From positions 1 through 64,000 of the forward strand of contig LYSV01000002.1 of the NCBI GenBank assembly GCA_001657315.1: a stretch of 64,000 nucleotides of DNA, in the 5' to 3' direction. Below the pieces are notes generated by a model, which saw only the letters and a program-made list of their open reading frames with translations, made no database searches and was not told the origin of the DNA. The position numbers and the translations under genes were made by a program. This document shows positions 43,288 to 51,187 of the stretch, piece after piece (position 1 is the stretch's first letter; the number at the start of each line of letters is the position of its first letter). Source of the stretch: Flammeovirgaceae bacterium BBD 1991-12 (GTDB taxonomy: Bacteria; Bacteroidota; Bacteroidia; Cytophagales; Cyclobacteriaceae).

Positions 43288-44733
43288 ATGAAAAAAAATA
43301 TTGTCGTTATTCTTATTGCAGGTTTGGGATTTGCCTGTCAGAAAAGCCCCGAAAAATCAATGCCATCAAAGCCGAACGTGCTTTTTATTGCCGTAGATGA
43401 TCTGCGGCCGATGTTAGGAAGTTATGGCCATCCGTTGATCAGAACCCCAAACATTGACAAGTTGGCTTCAGCAGGAACTGTATTTGAAAGAGCATACTGC
43501 AATGTTCCGGTCTGTGGTGCGTCACGGGCCAGTCTGCTCACCGGACTGCGTCCCACAGCGAACCGGTTCCTGGACTACGATACATGGGCTGAAAAGGATG
43601 CTCCGCAGATAACCAGCTTGCCCGCCTTGTTTAAACAAAACGGATATCATACGGTAAGTCTTGGGAAGATATTTCATTTCCCCGATGACCTGGAGGAGAG
43701 CTGGTCGGAAAAGCCATGGCGTGCCAAATTCACCTACAAGGGGGGCAAACAAAGTATGGCGCGCAATTACTTACTGGAGTCCAACCAATTGCTGCAGGCC
43801 CGGCCCGGAAAAAGAGGACGCCCCTATGAAATGGCAGATGTACCTGACAGCGCCTATTTTGACGGACAAGCGGCTAAGAGGGCCATAAACAAATTGAAGG
43901 AGTTCAGCCGGACAGACACTTCGTTCTTTCTGGCTGTAGGATTTCTTAAACCTCACCTTCCCTTCAATGCTCCCGGAAAGTACTGGGACATGTATCCCGA
44001 GGAAACCATAACCCTTGCAGAAAATTCCTTTTGGCCCCGGGATGCTCCCCGTGAAGGCTGGTACGGTACCGGAGAGCTTCGAAAATATCACGATGTGCCC
44101 AGGCAAGGTCCCATTCCTGACTCACTGGCCCTCAAGCTGGTAAGAGGCTACCGGGCTTGTGTCAGCTATGTGGATGCATTGATAGGGGAAGTGATACGAA
44201 CGTTGAAAGAAACGGGACTGGACAAAAATACCATTGTAGTACTATGGGGAGATCACGGATACCTTTTGGGGGAGCACAGGCTGTGGTGCAAACACATCAC
44301 CTTCAATAAAGCGCTGCAGGTACCGTTGATCATTAGCGCTCCGGGCTACGCTTCTGACCAGCGGGTCAGCGCTTTGGCAGAATATGTGGACCTTTATCCT
44401 ACGCTATGTGATCTTACGGGATTAAAAAAACCTGGCCACCTCGCAGGGACCAGCCTGATGCCGTTGCTCCAGGATCCCACAGGTTCAGTGAAAGAATATG
44501 TGGTTTCCAGGTATCTGGATATGGAGGCCATCAAAACAGACAGGTTTTTATACACGGAGTGGGTCGATAGCCTGGGTCAGGTACAGGACCGTATGCTATA
44601 TGATCATAGCAGTGATCCTGATGAAAATGTAAACATAGCCGGGCAGCCGGAATTTACCGGGACCGTACAGGAGCTTAGTCAAAAATTGAAAATGGTCCGG
44701 GCTTCAGATTCGGAGAGTCTGTCAATACGCTGA
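43288..44733 (+). CDS. S1 sulfatase lipoprotein, S1_7-like with CGASR motif
   Basis: Sulfatase of 481 residues; lipobox GFAC (Cys17). Metal motif AVDDLRPMLGSYG. The nucleophile motif reads C76-G-A-S-R-ASLLTGLRP: Ala replaces the usual Pro at the third position, an accepted variant (C-x-A-x-R) for formylglycine formation. GKIFHFPDDLEESWSEKPW and WGDHGYLLGEHRLWCKHITF follow. It is the paralogue of 25312-26772. It ends shortly before repeat A copy 3. Confidence 0.92.
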   Translation: MKKNIVVILIAGLGFACQKSPEKSMPSKPNVLFIAVDDLRPMLGSYGHPLIRTPNIDKLASAGTVFERAYCNVPVCGASRASLLTGLRPTANRFLDYDTWAEKDAPQITSLPALFKQNGYHTVSLGKIFHFPDDLEESWSEKPWRAKFTYKGGKQSMARNYLLESNQLLQARPGKRGRPYEMADVPDSAYFDGQAAKRAINKLKEFSRTDTSFFLAVGFLKPHLPFNAPGKYWDMYPEETITLAENSFWPRDAPREGWYGTGELRKYHDVPRQGPIPDSLALKLVRGYRACVSYVDALIGEVIRTLKETGLDKNTIVVLWGDHGYLLGEHRLWCKHITFNKALQVPLIISAPGYASDQRVSALAEYVDLYPTLCDLTGLKKPGHLAGTSLMPLLQDPTGSVKEYVVSRYLDMEAIKTDRFLYTEWVDSLGQVQDRMLYDHSSDPDENVNIAGQPEFTGTVQELSQKLKMVRASDSESLSIR

Positions 44734-44742
44734 ACCGTGATT

Positions 44743-44767
44743 AGCCCAGATTCAGAGAATCCGGGCT
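44743..44767 (+). terminator. Hairpin after sulfatase gene
   Basis: AGCCC (44743-44747) and GATTC (44749-44753) pair with GAATC (44757-44761) and GGGCT (44763-44767), leaving one A-C mismatch and a 3-nt loop. No T tract follows, so full termination is doubtful; it may only dampen reading into the esterase gene. Confidence 0.4.
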
Positions 44768-44769
44768 CT

Positions 44770-44827
44770 AAGCTGGCGCAGGTTCTCAGAACCTGTGTCA
44801 ATCAATAAAAAGGTTCTCCGAACCTTA
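44770..44827 (+). repeat. Palindromic repeat A, copy 3
   Basis: GCGCAGGTTC-TCA-GAACCTGTG (about 44775-44797), a 12-nt spacer, then AAGGTTC-TCC-GAACCTTA (44810-44826). It ends about 19 bp before the ATG of the second CE15-like gene. Loop and spacer differ from copy 2 while the stems are kept. Confidence 0.85.
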
Positions 44828-44845
44828 GTGAAACTTTAAAACGTG

Positions 44846-46135
44846 ATGAAAAACAAACACTGGATAACGCACACTATACTAATGGCAATCATCTTTTCAT
44901 GCCATCATCGATCTTCCGACGAACCAACCTCAGTTGCCGGGCCAAAGCCATTTCGCGAAGTACAGGATCTGCCCCTTCAAAAATCTATGCCGGAACTGAT
45001 GGTCACTTCAAGAGGGGACACCATCCGCTCTGTGCAGCAATGGGAAAGACACAAGGATTACATAAAGCGAATGCTTGTATTTTATCAATACGGTGAAATG
45101 CCTCCCAAACCACAAAATGTGGAGGTTCAAGAAACAGAGCGGCTAACGGAAAGTGACAGGGTTCACAGCAGCTATGATTTCACCATTGGACGGAACGGGA
45201 AAACCCTTACATTTCGGGTAGGACTGATACGACCACAACAGGAGAAAAGATATCCGGTGATCATTAAAAATGACCGCTACCGCTTTGATATCAACGAGGT
45301 TGAAAATGAAGAGTCGCGAGAGAAGTATACCAAACAGAATCGTTTGGCAACGGACTATCTTGTAGCTGATGAGGCAGTGAAGAGGGGCTATATCTATTGT
45401 AAATTTGTGCGGGAAGATGTAGCCAGGGATGTCAACGGTCCAAAAGAGGGACGGATATTTGATCTGTATCCGGAATATGAATGGGGCGCCATTACCGCTT
45501 GGGCGTGGACCTACCAAGTGGTCATTGACTGGCTGGAGGATCAGCCCTTTGTAGACAGCAACCGGATCGTAGCCACGGGCCATTCCCGTGGAGGCAAGAC
45601 AGCGCTTGGCGCAGGTATTTTTGATGAACGGATTGCGATAACGGTCCCTAATTCCTCCGGGCTTGGAGGGACCGGTAGTCTCAGGTTTTATGATTTTGAT
45701 AAGGGTGATATCCAAACCATCGATCACCAGGTGAAACGCTTTATCCATTGGTGGCCACAGCGATGGTATACCTTAAAAGACCACATTGAAAAAGTACCGT
45801 TCGACACCCACTTTGCCAAGGCGCTGATCGCTCCAAGAGCACTTTTGAACACGCATGCGAGACATGATTTTTGGGCAAACCCCTATGGTACTTACCTGAC
45901 TTATCTAAGATCACTCGAACCCTTTGAACTGTACGGTGTGCCTGACCATAATGCTATTCACTGGAGAGACGGCGACCATGCTCAGGATAAGGAAGACTGG
46001 TGGGCTCTTTTTGAGTACTGCGATCGGATATTTTATCAAAGACCCACAGAGCTGAAATTCGATGAGAATCCCTATCCTGAGATATATCAATTTGATTCCC
46101 TTGAAAAACACGATGTCATAAAAACCCGACCATGA
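44846..46135 (+). CDS. CE15-like esterase, lipoprotein (second copy)
   Basis: Serine esterase of 429 residues. GTG (44843) and ATG (44846) are adjacent; ATG is preferred. The lipoprotein signal ends AIIFSC. Conserved CE15 features: YQYGEMPPKP, YEWGAITAWAWTYQVVIDWL, nucleophile elbow ATGHSRGGKTALGAG (Ser247), FAKALIAPRALLNTHARHDFWANPYG and IHWRDGDHAQDKEDW with the catalytic His. It is clearly diverged from the esterase at 39406, which may mean a different alcohol side or sugar. The PhoD-like gene downstream overlaps by 4 bp. Acetyl esterase activity is an alternative. Confidence 0.82.
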   Translation: MKNKHWITHTILMAIIFSCHHRSSDEPTSVAGPKPFREVQDLPLQKSMPELMVTSRGDTIRSVQQWERHKDYIKRMLVFYQYGEMPPKPQNVEVQETERLTESDRVHSSYDFTIGRNGKTLTFRVGLIRPQQEKRYPVIIKNDRYRFDINEVENEESREKYTKQNRLATDYLVADEAVKRGYIYCKFVREDVARDVNGPKEGRIFDLYPEYEWGAITAWAWTYQVVIDWLEDQPFVDSNRIVATGHSRGGKTALGAGIFDERIAITVPNSSGLGGTGSLRFYDFDKGDIQTIDHQVKRFIHWWPQRWYTLKDHIEKVPFDTHFAKALIAPRALLNTHARHDFWANPYGTYLTYLRSLEPFELYGVPDHNAIHWRDGDHAQDKEDWWALFEYCDRIFYQRPTELKFDENPYPEIYQFDSLEKHDVIKTRP

Positions 46136-47658
46136 CCATACCAAATAAATTTCCTGTAAAAGCATTTTATTTCATTGCACTCACCCTTGCCGCATGTACC
46201 GGTGAAGCCGTAGAACAAAACATTTTTAATGCGCAGGGAGAAATAGCCGGAGAGGCGACGCAGACCAGTGTGATCCTACAGACTCGTCTGACGTCCAGTG
46301 ATACGCTTGTGGAGGGTGATATACCCGGTGCCTCGGGTTTTGCCCGGTTTGAATGGAGCCCTGAGGCCGATCTTTCGGATCCGGATGTTTCTCCCTGGCT
46401 GGCAGCTTCCGCGGACAATGATTTTATTTTAAAAGCAAAACTTGAACATCTTAAGGCAGGTACAAAGTACCATTACCGGATCCGGTTTGGAAAGGACTCA
46501 CTTAACACCTTTTTGGGAGAACGCCGGTCATTCCGAACGCTGCCTGCCACAGACAGCAACCAGCCTCTGGATTTTGTGGTGACCTCGTGTTACAACTATC
46601 ACCGCTTTCACTACGGCCGCCTGGACAAGCCGGAGGAGCGCTACAAGGGGGAAGATAAAGCGCTGGGGTATCCCGCTCTGGGTGTCATCAAATCACTGAG
46701 CCCTGACTTTGTGGTATTTACCGGCGATAATGTTTACTACGATACCCCTCAGACCGACTCTCTTCGGGCTAAAACGCCTGCTCAGTTACGGAAGAAATGG
46801 CACGAACAGCTCGTGCAGCCAAGGTTTATCGATCTTTTTTCAACAGTGGCTACTTACTGGGAAAAAGATGATCATGATCACCGTTTCAATGATTCTGACA
46901 CTCTTACAGATTTCAAATTACTTTCACATCTGGCCCTGGATGACAAGGTAGATCCTGCTTCTCTGAAACTTCCGTCACATAGAACGGGTGTTGTGATGTT
47001 CAGAGAGCAGGTACCGGTAGTGGATCCCAATGACCCTGATGCAGTTACCTATCGTACACACCGGCTGAACAAACACGTGCAGGCTTGGTTCACGGAGAAC
47101 AGGGATTACCGAAGTCCCAATGACCTGCCTGACGGCCCGGATAAAAGCATATGGGGAGAAGAGCAGAAGCAATGGCTCAAAGAAACTTTACTTGCCAGTG
47201 ATGCTGATTTCAAACTGCTGATCTCACCCACCCCACTTGTGGGGCCGGATGACGCCTATAAAATGGATAACCATGTGAACCATAAAGGTTTTCGGCATGA
47301 AGGAGAAAGCTTTTTGAAATGGGTCAGCGAAAACCGGTCCGAATTGAATGGTTTTTTCATCATTCATGGTGATCGTCACTGGCAATATCATTCCGTGCAT
47401 CCCCTGGGTATTGAAGAGTTTTCCGTGGGAGCTATTGACGATTCCAACTCCAGAGAGCCTCGGCTACCAGGAGACCCGTCTTCTACCGATCCACAAGGTA
47501 CAATTGTTCAACCCTATGTGACAGCTGAGAAAACCGGAGGGTTTTTGCGTATAAAAAATGTCGTATCAAACGGCAGACCTACTTTGCGGTTCATATTTAG
47601 TAATGAGAAAGGGGAGATACTTTATGAAACTACGAAAGTGGCCGGTGATCTCATGTGA
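46132..47658 (+). CDS. PhoD-like phosphatase lipoprotein (second copy)
   Basis: Metallophosphatase-like protein of 508 residues, lipobox LAAC (Cys22). An N-terminal PhoD_N-like beta domain (about 30-135, GEATQTSVILQTRLTS to GTKYHYRIRFG) precedes VVTSCYNYHRFHYGR, FVVFTGDNVYYDTPQTD, WEKDDHDHRFNDSD, LKETLLASDADFKLLISPTPLVGPDD and FFIIHGDRHWQYHS. The Asp, Asn and His ligands of PhoD enzymes are all there. It is shorter than the copy at 32161 and not an obvious recent duplicate. It closes the long plus-strand run, with a hairpin beyond. Phosphate ester or another ester of the glycan: not decided. Confidence 0.82.
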   Translation: MTIPNKFPVKAFYFIALTLAACTGEAVEQNIFNAQGEIAGEATQTSVILQTRLTSSDTLVEGDIPGASGFARFEWSPEADLSDPDVSPWLAASADNDFILKAKLEHLKAGTKYHYRIRFGKDSLNTFLGERRSFRTLPATDSNQPLDFVVTSCYNYHRFHYGRLDKPEERYKGEDKALGYPALGVIKSLSPDFVVFTGDNVYYDTPQTDSLRAKTPAQLRKKWHEQLVQPRFIDLFSTVATYWEKDDHDHRFNDSDTLTDFKLLSHLALDDKVDPASLKLPSHRTGVVMFREQVPVVDPNDPDAVTYRTHRLNKHVQAWFTENRDYRSPNDLPDGPDKSIWGEEQKQWLKETLLASDADFKLLISPTPLVGPDDAYKMDNHVNHKGFRHEGESFLKWVSENRSELNGFFIIHGDRHWQYHSVHPLGIEEFSVGAIDDSNSREPRLPGDPSSTDPQGTIVQPYVTAEKTGGFLRIKNVVSNGRPTLRFIFSNEKGEILYETTKVAGDLM

Positions 47659-47739
47659 ATCTACATGGCGTTCAAATTAATTCAGCGTTACTCAAAGAAA
47701 ATATTGATGATGTGTAGCCTAATCAGGCAATCTCAAAAA

Positions 47740-47771
47740 TGAACAACGATCGTTCTGGTATTAGTTGTTCA
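47740..47771. terminator. Hairpin between convergent genes
   Basis: TGAACAAC (47740-47747) pairs with GTTGTTCA (47764-47771) around a 16-nt loop. It stands between the plus-strand PhoD stop and the minus-strand regulator stop and could serve both directions, although T tracts are poor. Confidence 0.45.
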
Positions 47772-47789
47772 TATGATAATAAACCGTCA

Positions 47790-48086
47790 CTAGTTCTTTT
47801 TCAGCCCTTTAAAGTAGTCTGAAATTGAATCGACATAAGCTTCATAGGCGTCAATACCCTTGTCAGTGATCTCACAGGTGGTAAGCGGATAGTTGCCTCT
47901 AAAGGATTTATTTACCTGAATATATTCTGCTGCTTTTAGCTTTTTTAGCTGGAAGCTCAGATTACCCTTTGTTGTCTGTATATTTTCAAGGAGAAAACTA
48001 AATTCTGCCGTTTTTACACCGATCAGAATAGACATTATGGCTAACCTGACCTGTGAATGCAACAACGGATCCAAGTCATCAAACAT
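47790..48086 (-). CDS. Winged-helix transcriptional regulator
   Basis: Small DNA-binding protein of 98 residues. It begins MFDDLDPLLHSQVRLAIMSIL, the usual opening of the compact winged-helix group (HTH_27, MarR/ArsR-like), followed by the recognition region TTKGNLSFQLKKLKAAEYIQVNKSF and a wing GNYPLTTCEITDKG. There is no ligand domain. It is the second gene of a two-gene minus-strand operon, 3 bp after the membrane-protein gene. The palindrome upstream of the operon is the probable binding site, so it would control itself. Members usually sit beside membrane or transport genes; a link to the PUL is not shown. Confidence 0.85.
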   Translation of the reverse strand: MFDDLDPLLHSQVRLAIMSILIGVKTAEFSFLLENIQTTKGNLSFQLKKLKAAEYIQVNKSFRGNYPLTTCEITDKGIDAYEAYVDSISDYFKGLKKN

Positions 48087-48089
48087 AGA

Positions 48090-48704
48090 TCAATGACTTT
48101 TTCGTTTTGAATACAAAATATGGCCGGGGACGATGAATGCTATTAGCCAGGCAATAGCCTCAACCAACAGTTGTTCCCGTAAAGCCAGAAATGAGCTGAT
48201 ATATGCCAACATACCGAATACAATTCCTCCTGCCACCAGAAGTTTGTACCGGAGGATACCCCCCGTAACCACGATGGCAAACGCGATGACCACCATGAAA
48301 ATGGGGTGTTGTAGTTCAAAGTTTATGTTGTGTAAAACATTACCTTGGATAAGATTGATAAGTACCTGACAAAAAAATACGGAAACCCAAACATACCTGA
48401 GGGATATCCCGATATAGGTTTGGACCTTTTTACGCTGTTTTACAATATGATATATTGTAAAAACAACAGTAAATATACCCAGTGCATATCCCGCATAACC
48501 CAGGATATCCTTGACTTGAAATGTGAGAATGAACGTTCTTTGTATGTAGTTGTTGATATAGGAATAAAACATCGTCCAACCCCATAGAATAAATAAGATC
48601 CCATCATTTCTCAGCTTCTTCCGGGAGACCTGGATCATTTCTTTGATCACCTGAATAGATTGTTTTTCATCAAATGCTGCTGGTTTTTGATTAGCTGCTT
48701 CCAT
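48090..48704 (-). CDS. Six-helix membrane protein of unknown function
   Basis: Protein of 204 residues. The ATG at 48704 is chosen: the longer frame starts at a TTG inside the operator palindrome. A soluble N-terminus of about 33 residues is followed by six hydrophobic segments (about 35-54, 67-88, 99-118, 133-152, 154-174, 178-197) and a basic tail (YSKRKSH). No enzymatic motif is seen. It is co-transcribed with the winged-helix regulator, a common pairing in Bacteroidota in which the membrane protein may sense or modulate the regulator (inference). I do not recognise the family. Confidence 0.75.
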   Translation of the reverse strand: MEAANQKPAAFDEKQSIQVIKEMIQVSRKKLRNDGILFILWGWTMFYSYINNYIQRTFILTFQVKDILGYAGYALGIFTVVFTIYHIVKQRKKVQTYIGISLRYVWVSVFFCQVLINLIQGNVLHNINFELQHPIFMVVIAFAIVVTGGILRYKLLVAGGIVFGMLAYISSFLALREQLLVEAIAWLIAFIVPGHILYSKRKSH

Positions 48705-48728
48705 GATTAATAGTTTCTTAGGCAAAAC

Positions 48729-48770
48729 TGGTTTGTAGTACAAACTTAATTAAGTTTGTATTACAAACCA
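48729..48770. promoter_or_regulatory. 42-bp near-perfect palindrome, probable operator
   Basis: The two 21-bp halves are reverse complements with a single mismatch. Each half contains a smaller dyad: TTTGTA-G-TACAAA on the left and TTTGTA-T-TACAAA on the right, joined by CTTAATTAAG. It lies 25 bp upstream of the membrane-protein ATG on the minus strand, over the expected promoter, so two regulator dimers could bind side by side. Confidence 0.75.
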
Positions 48771-48909
48771 AATAGTTGCGGGCTGACTCTTCACATGACA
48801 ACACCTGTACAGCTTCGAAAAATGGCACCAGTAGCTTGTACAGCCCAGATAGGGAGTAGAGTACTTATGAAACGAGGAGGGTGGCTGGCGGACTCATGTA
48901 ACTAACTTT

Positions 48910-49003
48910 GTATCCAAAGGAGTTGATGATAAAGGATACTGTAAAAATCTGCTTAACAGTGAGAGTATCGTACATTTTCCTGATCTATGGAGACTTTGGA
49001 TAC
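48910..49003. promoter_or_regulatory. Spaced 10-bp inverted repeat upstream of the glycosidase gene
   Basis: GTATCCAAAG (48910-48919) and CTTTGGATAC (48994-49003) are perfect reverse complements 74 bp apart. They lie in the 332-bp divergent gap 48771-49102, which also has a looser hairpin (CTGTACA and TGTACAG, about 48807-48845) and no credible gene. A role as paired binding sites for the second unit is possible. Confidence 0.35.
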
Positions 49004-49102
49004 CTCCATTCTCCTATCTGATACATAATTCACCCCACCCATGGAGTTCTGCCGTTACTTTTGATTTTAACACGGATCATTCCAATAAATCCATCAACAG
49101 GC

Positions 49103-51175
49103 ATGCCTATACCTTTAAGAATTCTTGAAAGGATCGGAGTTGCGACTTTGGTCCAAATGGTGTTTTTGATTTTCCTTGCAGGGTGCGACCGCCAGGAAGA
49201 TTACATCAGTGGTGATCTGAAAATTTTTCTGGAACCGGAAAACAGGTCCAATCTGCAATTCAGGGCCTTTGAGGCCGGTGGTGGTGGATTTGTAATGGAA
49301 GAGTCTGTAGTGCGGCAAGGTGTGAGCTGCACATGGCAGGTGCAGGATGGTGATACGACACTACTGCTTGAGTTAAAGGACCAGTATGGGTACATTGAAG
49401 GCTCGGTCAAAGCCTTACGTTTTCCTGAAAGTTGGAAAGGATTTGAACAGTTGCTCCTCAATGTGGACAATCCAAATCCGCACCCTGTTTCCATGGCGCT
49501 CACCGTTTTTGGCCCGAGGAATATTCTGACAGATACATTTGACATTGCCACCGGAGAAAGTCCTACACTACGACTGTCATTGCTGGACCTGCCTCTTGCA
49601 GCAGGCCATCGCGAATTGTATATCCCACGCAAGATAAGACTTTGGACATCGGCAACCCAACATGATTTTCAACTGTCCATCGAGAACCTGAGATTGAGAC
49701 CACGCGAAGATTCCATTGACCTAACCTGTGTTGACGCTTTTGGGCAGCGCATACGGGGAGTGTGGGACCATAAGGTCCGAAATGAGTCTAAGCTGGCCGA
49801 TTTAAAGGTAGAAGAAGACAGGTATTTGTCAGTTAAGAAAAAGGATCCGGAATGGGGTGATTTTTTTGGGTATATCTCCGGCGAAAGTTTTAAAGCCTCG
49901 GGGTTTTTCCGCGTAGAAAAAACCAGAAGAGACGGTAAGGATCGATGGTGGTTTATCACGCCTGAGGGCCGGCCTTTCTGGTCGTTGGGGGTCACCTGTG
50001 TCAGACCCTGGAAAAATCTCCGGGCAGTGACTAAGACCAAAGGCAGAGAATATCTTTTCGAAAAGTTACCCCCCTCCACGGGGCCATACGCTGCAGCCTG
50101 GGCCAGTGATTCCACGATCAGCTTTTTCCACCTTAACCTGTTAAAAAAGTACGGGGCCGCAGACCGCTGGCGTGACCGGGCCCTGGAAAGGATCCAAAAG
50201 TGGGGACTGAATACGCTCGGTAACTGGACGGAGGACAGTGTTCTTTTTAAAAGGAGGGTACCTTATACCTTTAGCTTCAATACCTGCGATAAGCCCGGGC
50301 TGGATATGGGTAAGCGGATCTGTGATGTTTTTAGCCCGGCATGGATCGCTTATACGGACAGTGTACTGTCACAGGCGGCAGCGCTCAGGGAAGATCCATG
50401 GTTGATAGGCTATTTTGTGGATAACGAAGCAGGATGGAACGAATTGGATCTGTTGACCAGGTCCCCGACATCCAGCATCCTTCGCGACAAATGGGTAACA
50501 TTGCTCAAGGAAAGATACGTTGATCTTGATGCTCTTAATCGTTCATGGGATTCTACATTCCGGTCGTGGAGTGAGGTGCACATCATGAACGGTGATTCAC
50601 TGGAGCATAACACATCCTTTCAGAAAGACTATTTGAGATTGGAAGAGGTTTTTGCGGACCAGTATTTCAAAGTGATCTCCACTACGCTGAAAAAATATGA
50701 TCCCAACCATCTGTACCTCGGCTGCCGGTTTACCAGAAGTCTGAAACCGGATCATATTCTGAAAGCGGCCGGACGTTATTCCGATGTGATCACGGTGAAC
50801 GTTTACTCCCTGGCACCTGAAAAGGAACAAATGGAAGCGTGGCACCAGAAAACAGGCAGGCCCCTGCTCATAGGTGAACACCATCTTCCGCTGCTCAGCG
50901 AACGGCAGCTACCACCCATCTACAGGGCTTTTACACCTGAAGAGCGCTATCGTCATTACATTGAATATGTTCGAACCTTTGCAGAAATGCCTTTTTCCCT
51001 GGGATGCCACTGGTACCAGTTCAGTGACCAACACATCACCGGTAGAGCATCCAATGGTGAGAATCAAACCATTGGACTGGTAGATATCACGGACCAGCCA
51101 CACCAGGAAATGATAGAGGCCATAGGTGTCTGCAGTAAAAATATCTATCAATGGCACAGCAACGCCACATATTAG
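49103..51175 (+). CDS. GH50/GH42-like clan GH-A glycosidase lipoprotein
   Basis: Lipoprotein of 690 residues; the ATG at 49103 is chosen over the TTG at 49061 and gives a signal ending LIFLAGC. Residues about 20-215 form a beta domain resembling a carbohydrate-binding module. The barrel starts at WWFITPEGRPFWSLGVTCVR, like agarases of GH50. IGYFVDNEAGWNELD holds Glu442 (acid/base candidate) and PLLIGEHHLP holds Glu592 (nucleophile candidate); FSLGCHWYQFSDQ follows. Known GH50 enzymes cut beta-1,4 bonds in agarose, so this suggests a beta-galactose backbone or side chain. A GH42-like or new family cannot be excluded. The second lyase gene starts 12 bp downstream. Confidence 0.75.
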   Translation: MPIPLRILERIGVATLVQMVFLIFLAGCDRQEDYISGDLKIFLEPENRSNLQFRAFEAGGGGFVMEESVVRQGVSCTWQVQDGDTTLLLELKDQYGYIEGSVKALRFPESWKGFEQLLLNVDNPNPHPVSMALTVFGPRNILTDTFDIATGESPTLRLSLLDLPLAAGHRELYIPRKIRLWTSATQHDFQLSIENLRLRPREDSIDLTCVDAFGQRIRGVWDHKVRNESKLADLKVEEDRYLSVKKKDPEWGDFFGYISGESFKASGFFRVEKTRRDGKDRWWFITPEGRPFWSLGVTCVRPWKNLRAVTKTKGREYLFEKLPPSTGPYAAAWASDSTISFFHLNLLKKYGAADRWRDRALERIQKWGLNTLGNWTEDSVLFKRRVPYTFSFNTCDKPGLDMGKRICDVFSPAWIAYTDSVLSQAAALREDPWLIGYFVDNEAGWNELDLLTRSPTSSILRDKWVTLLKERYVDLDALNRSWDSTFRSWSEVHIMNGDSLEHNTSFQKDYLRLEEVFADQYFKVISTTLKKYDPNHLYLGCRFTRSLKPDHILKAAGRYSDVITVNVYSLAPEKEQMEAWHQKTGRPLLIGEHHLPLLSERQLPPIYRAFTPEERYRHYIEYVRTFAEMPFSLGCHWYQFSDQHITGRASNGENQTIGLVDITDQPHQEMIEAIGVCSKNIYQWHSNATY

Positions 51176-51187
51176 TGAAATTCCCGT

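Noticed and set aside
43288-44733. Inactive sulfatase because Pro is missing in the core motif (CGASR)
   Set aside because: C-x-A-x-R is a known working variant of the formylglycine motif, and the other active-site residues are intact.
48866-48904. Tiny ORF MKRGGWLADSCN upstream of the second unit
   Set aside because: Twelve residues, no ribosome-binding site and no similarity to known leader peptides.
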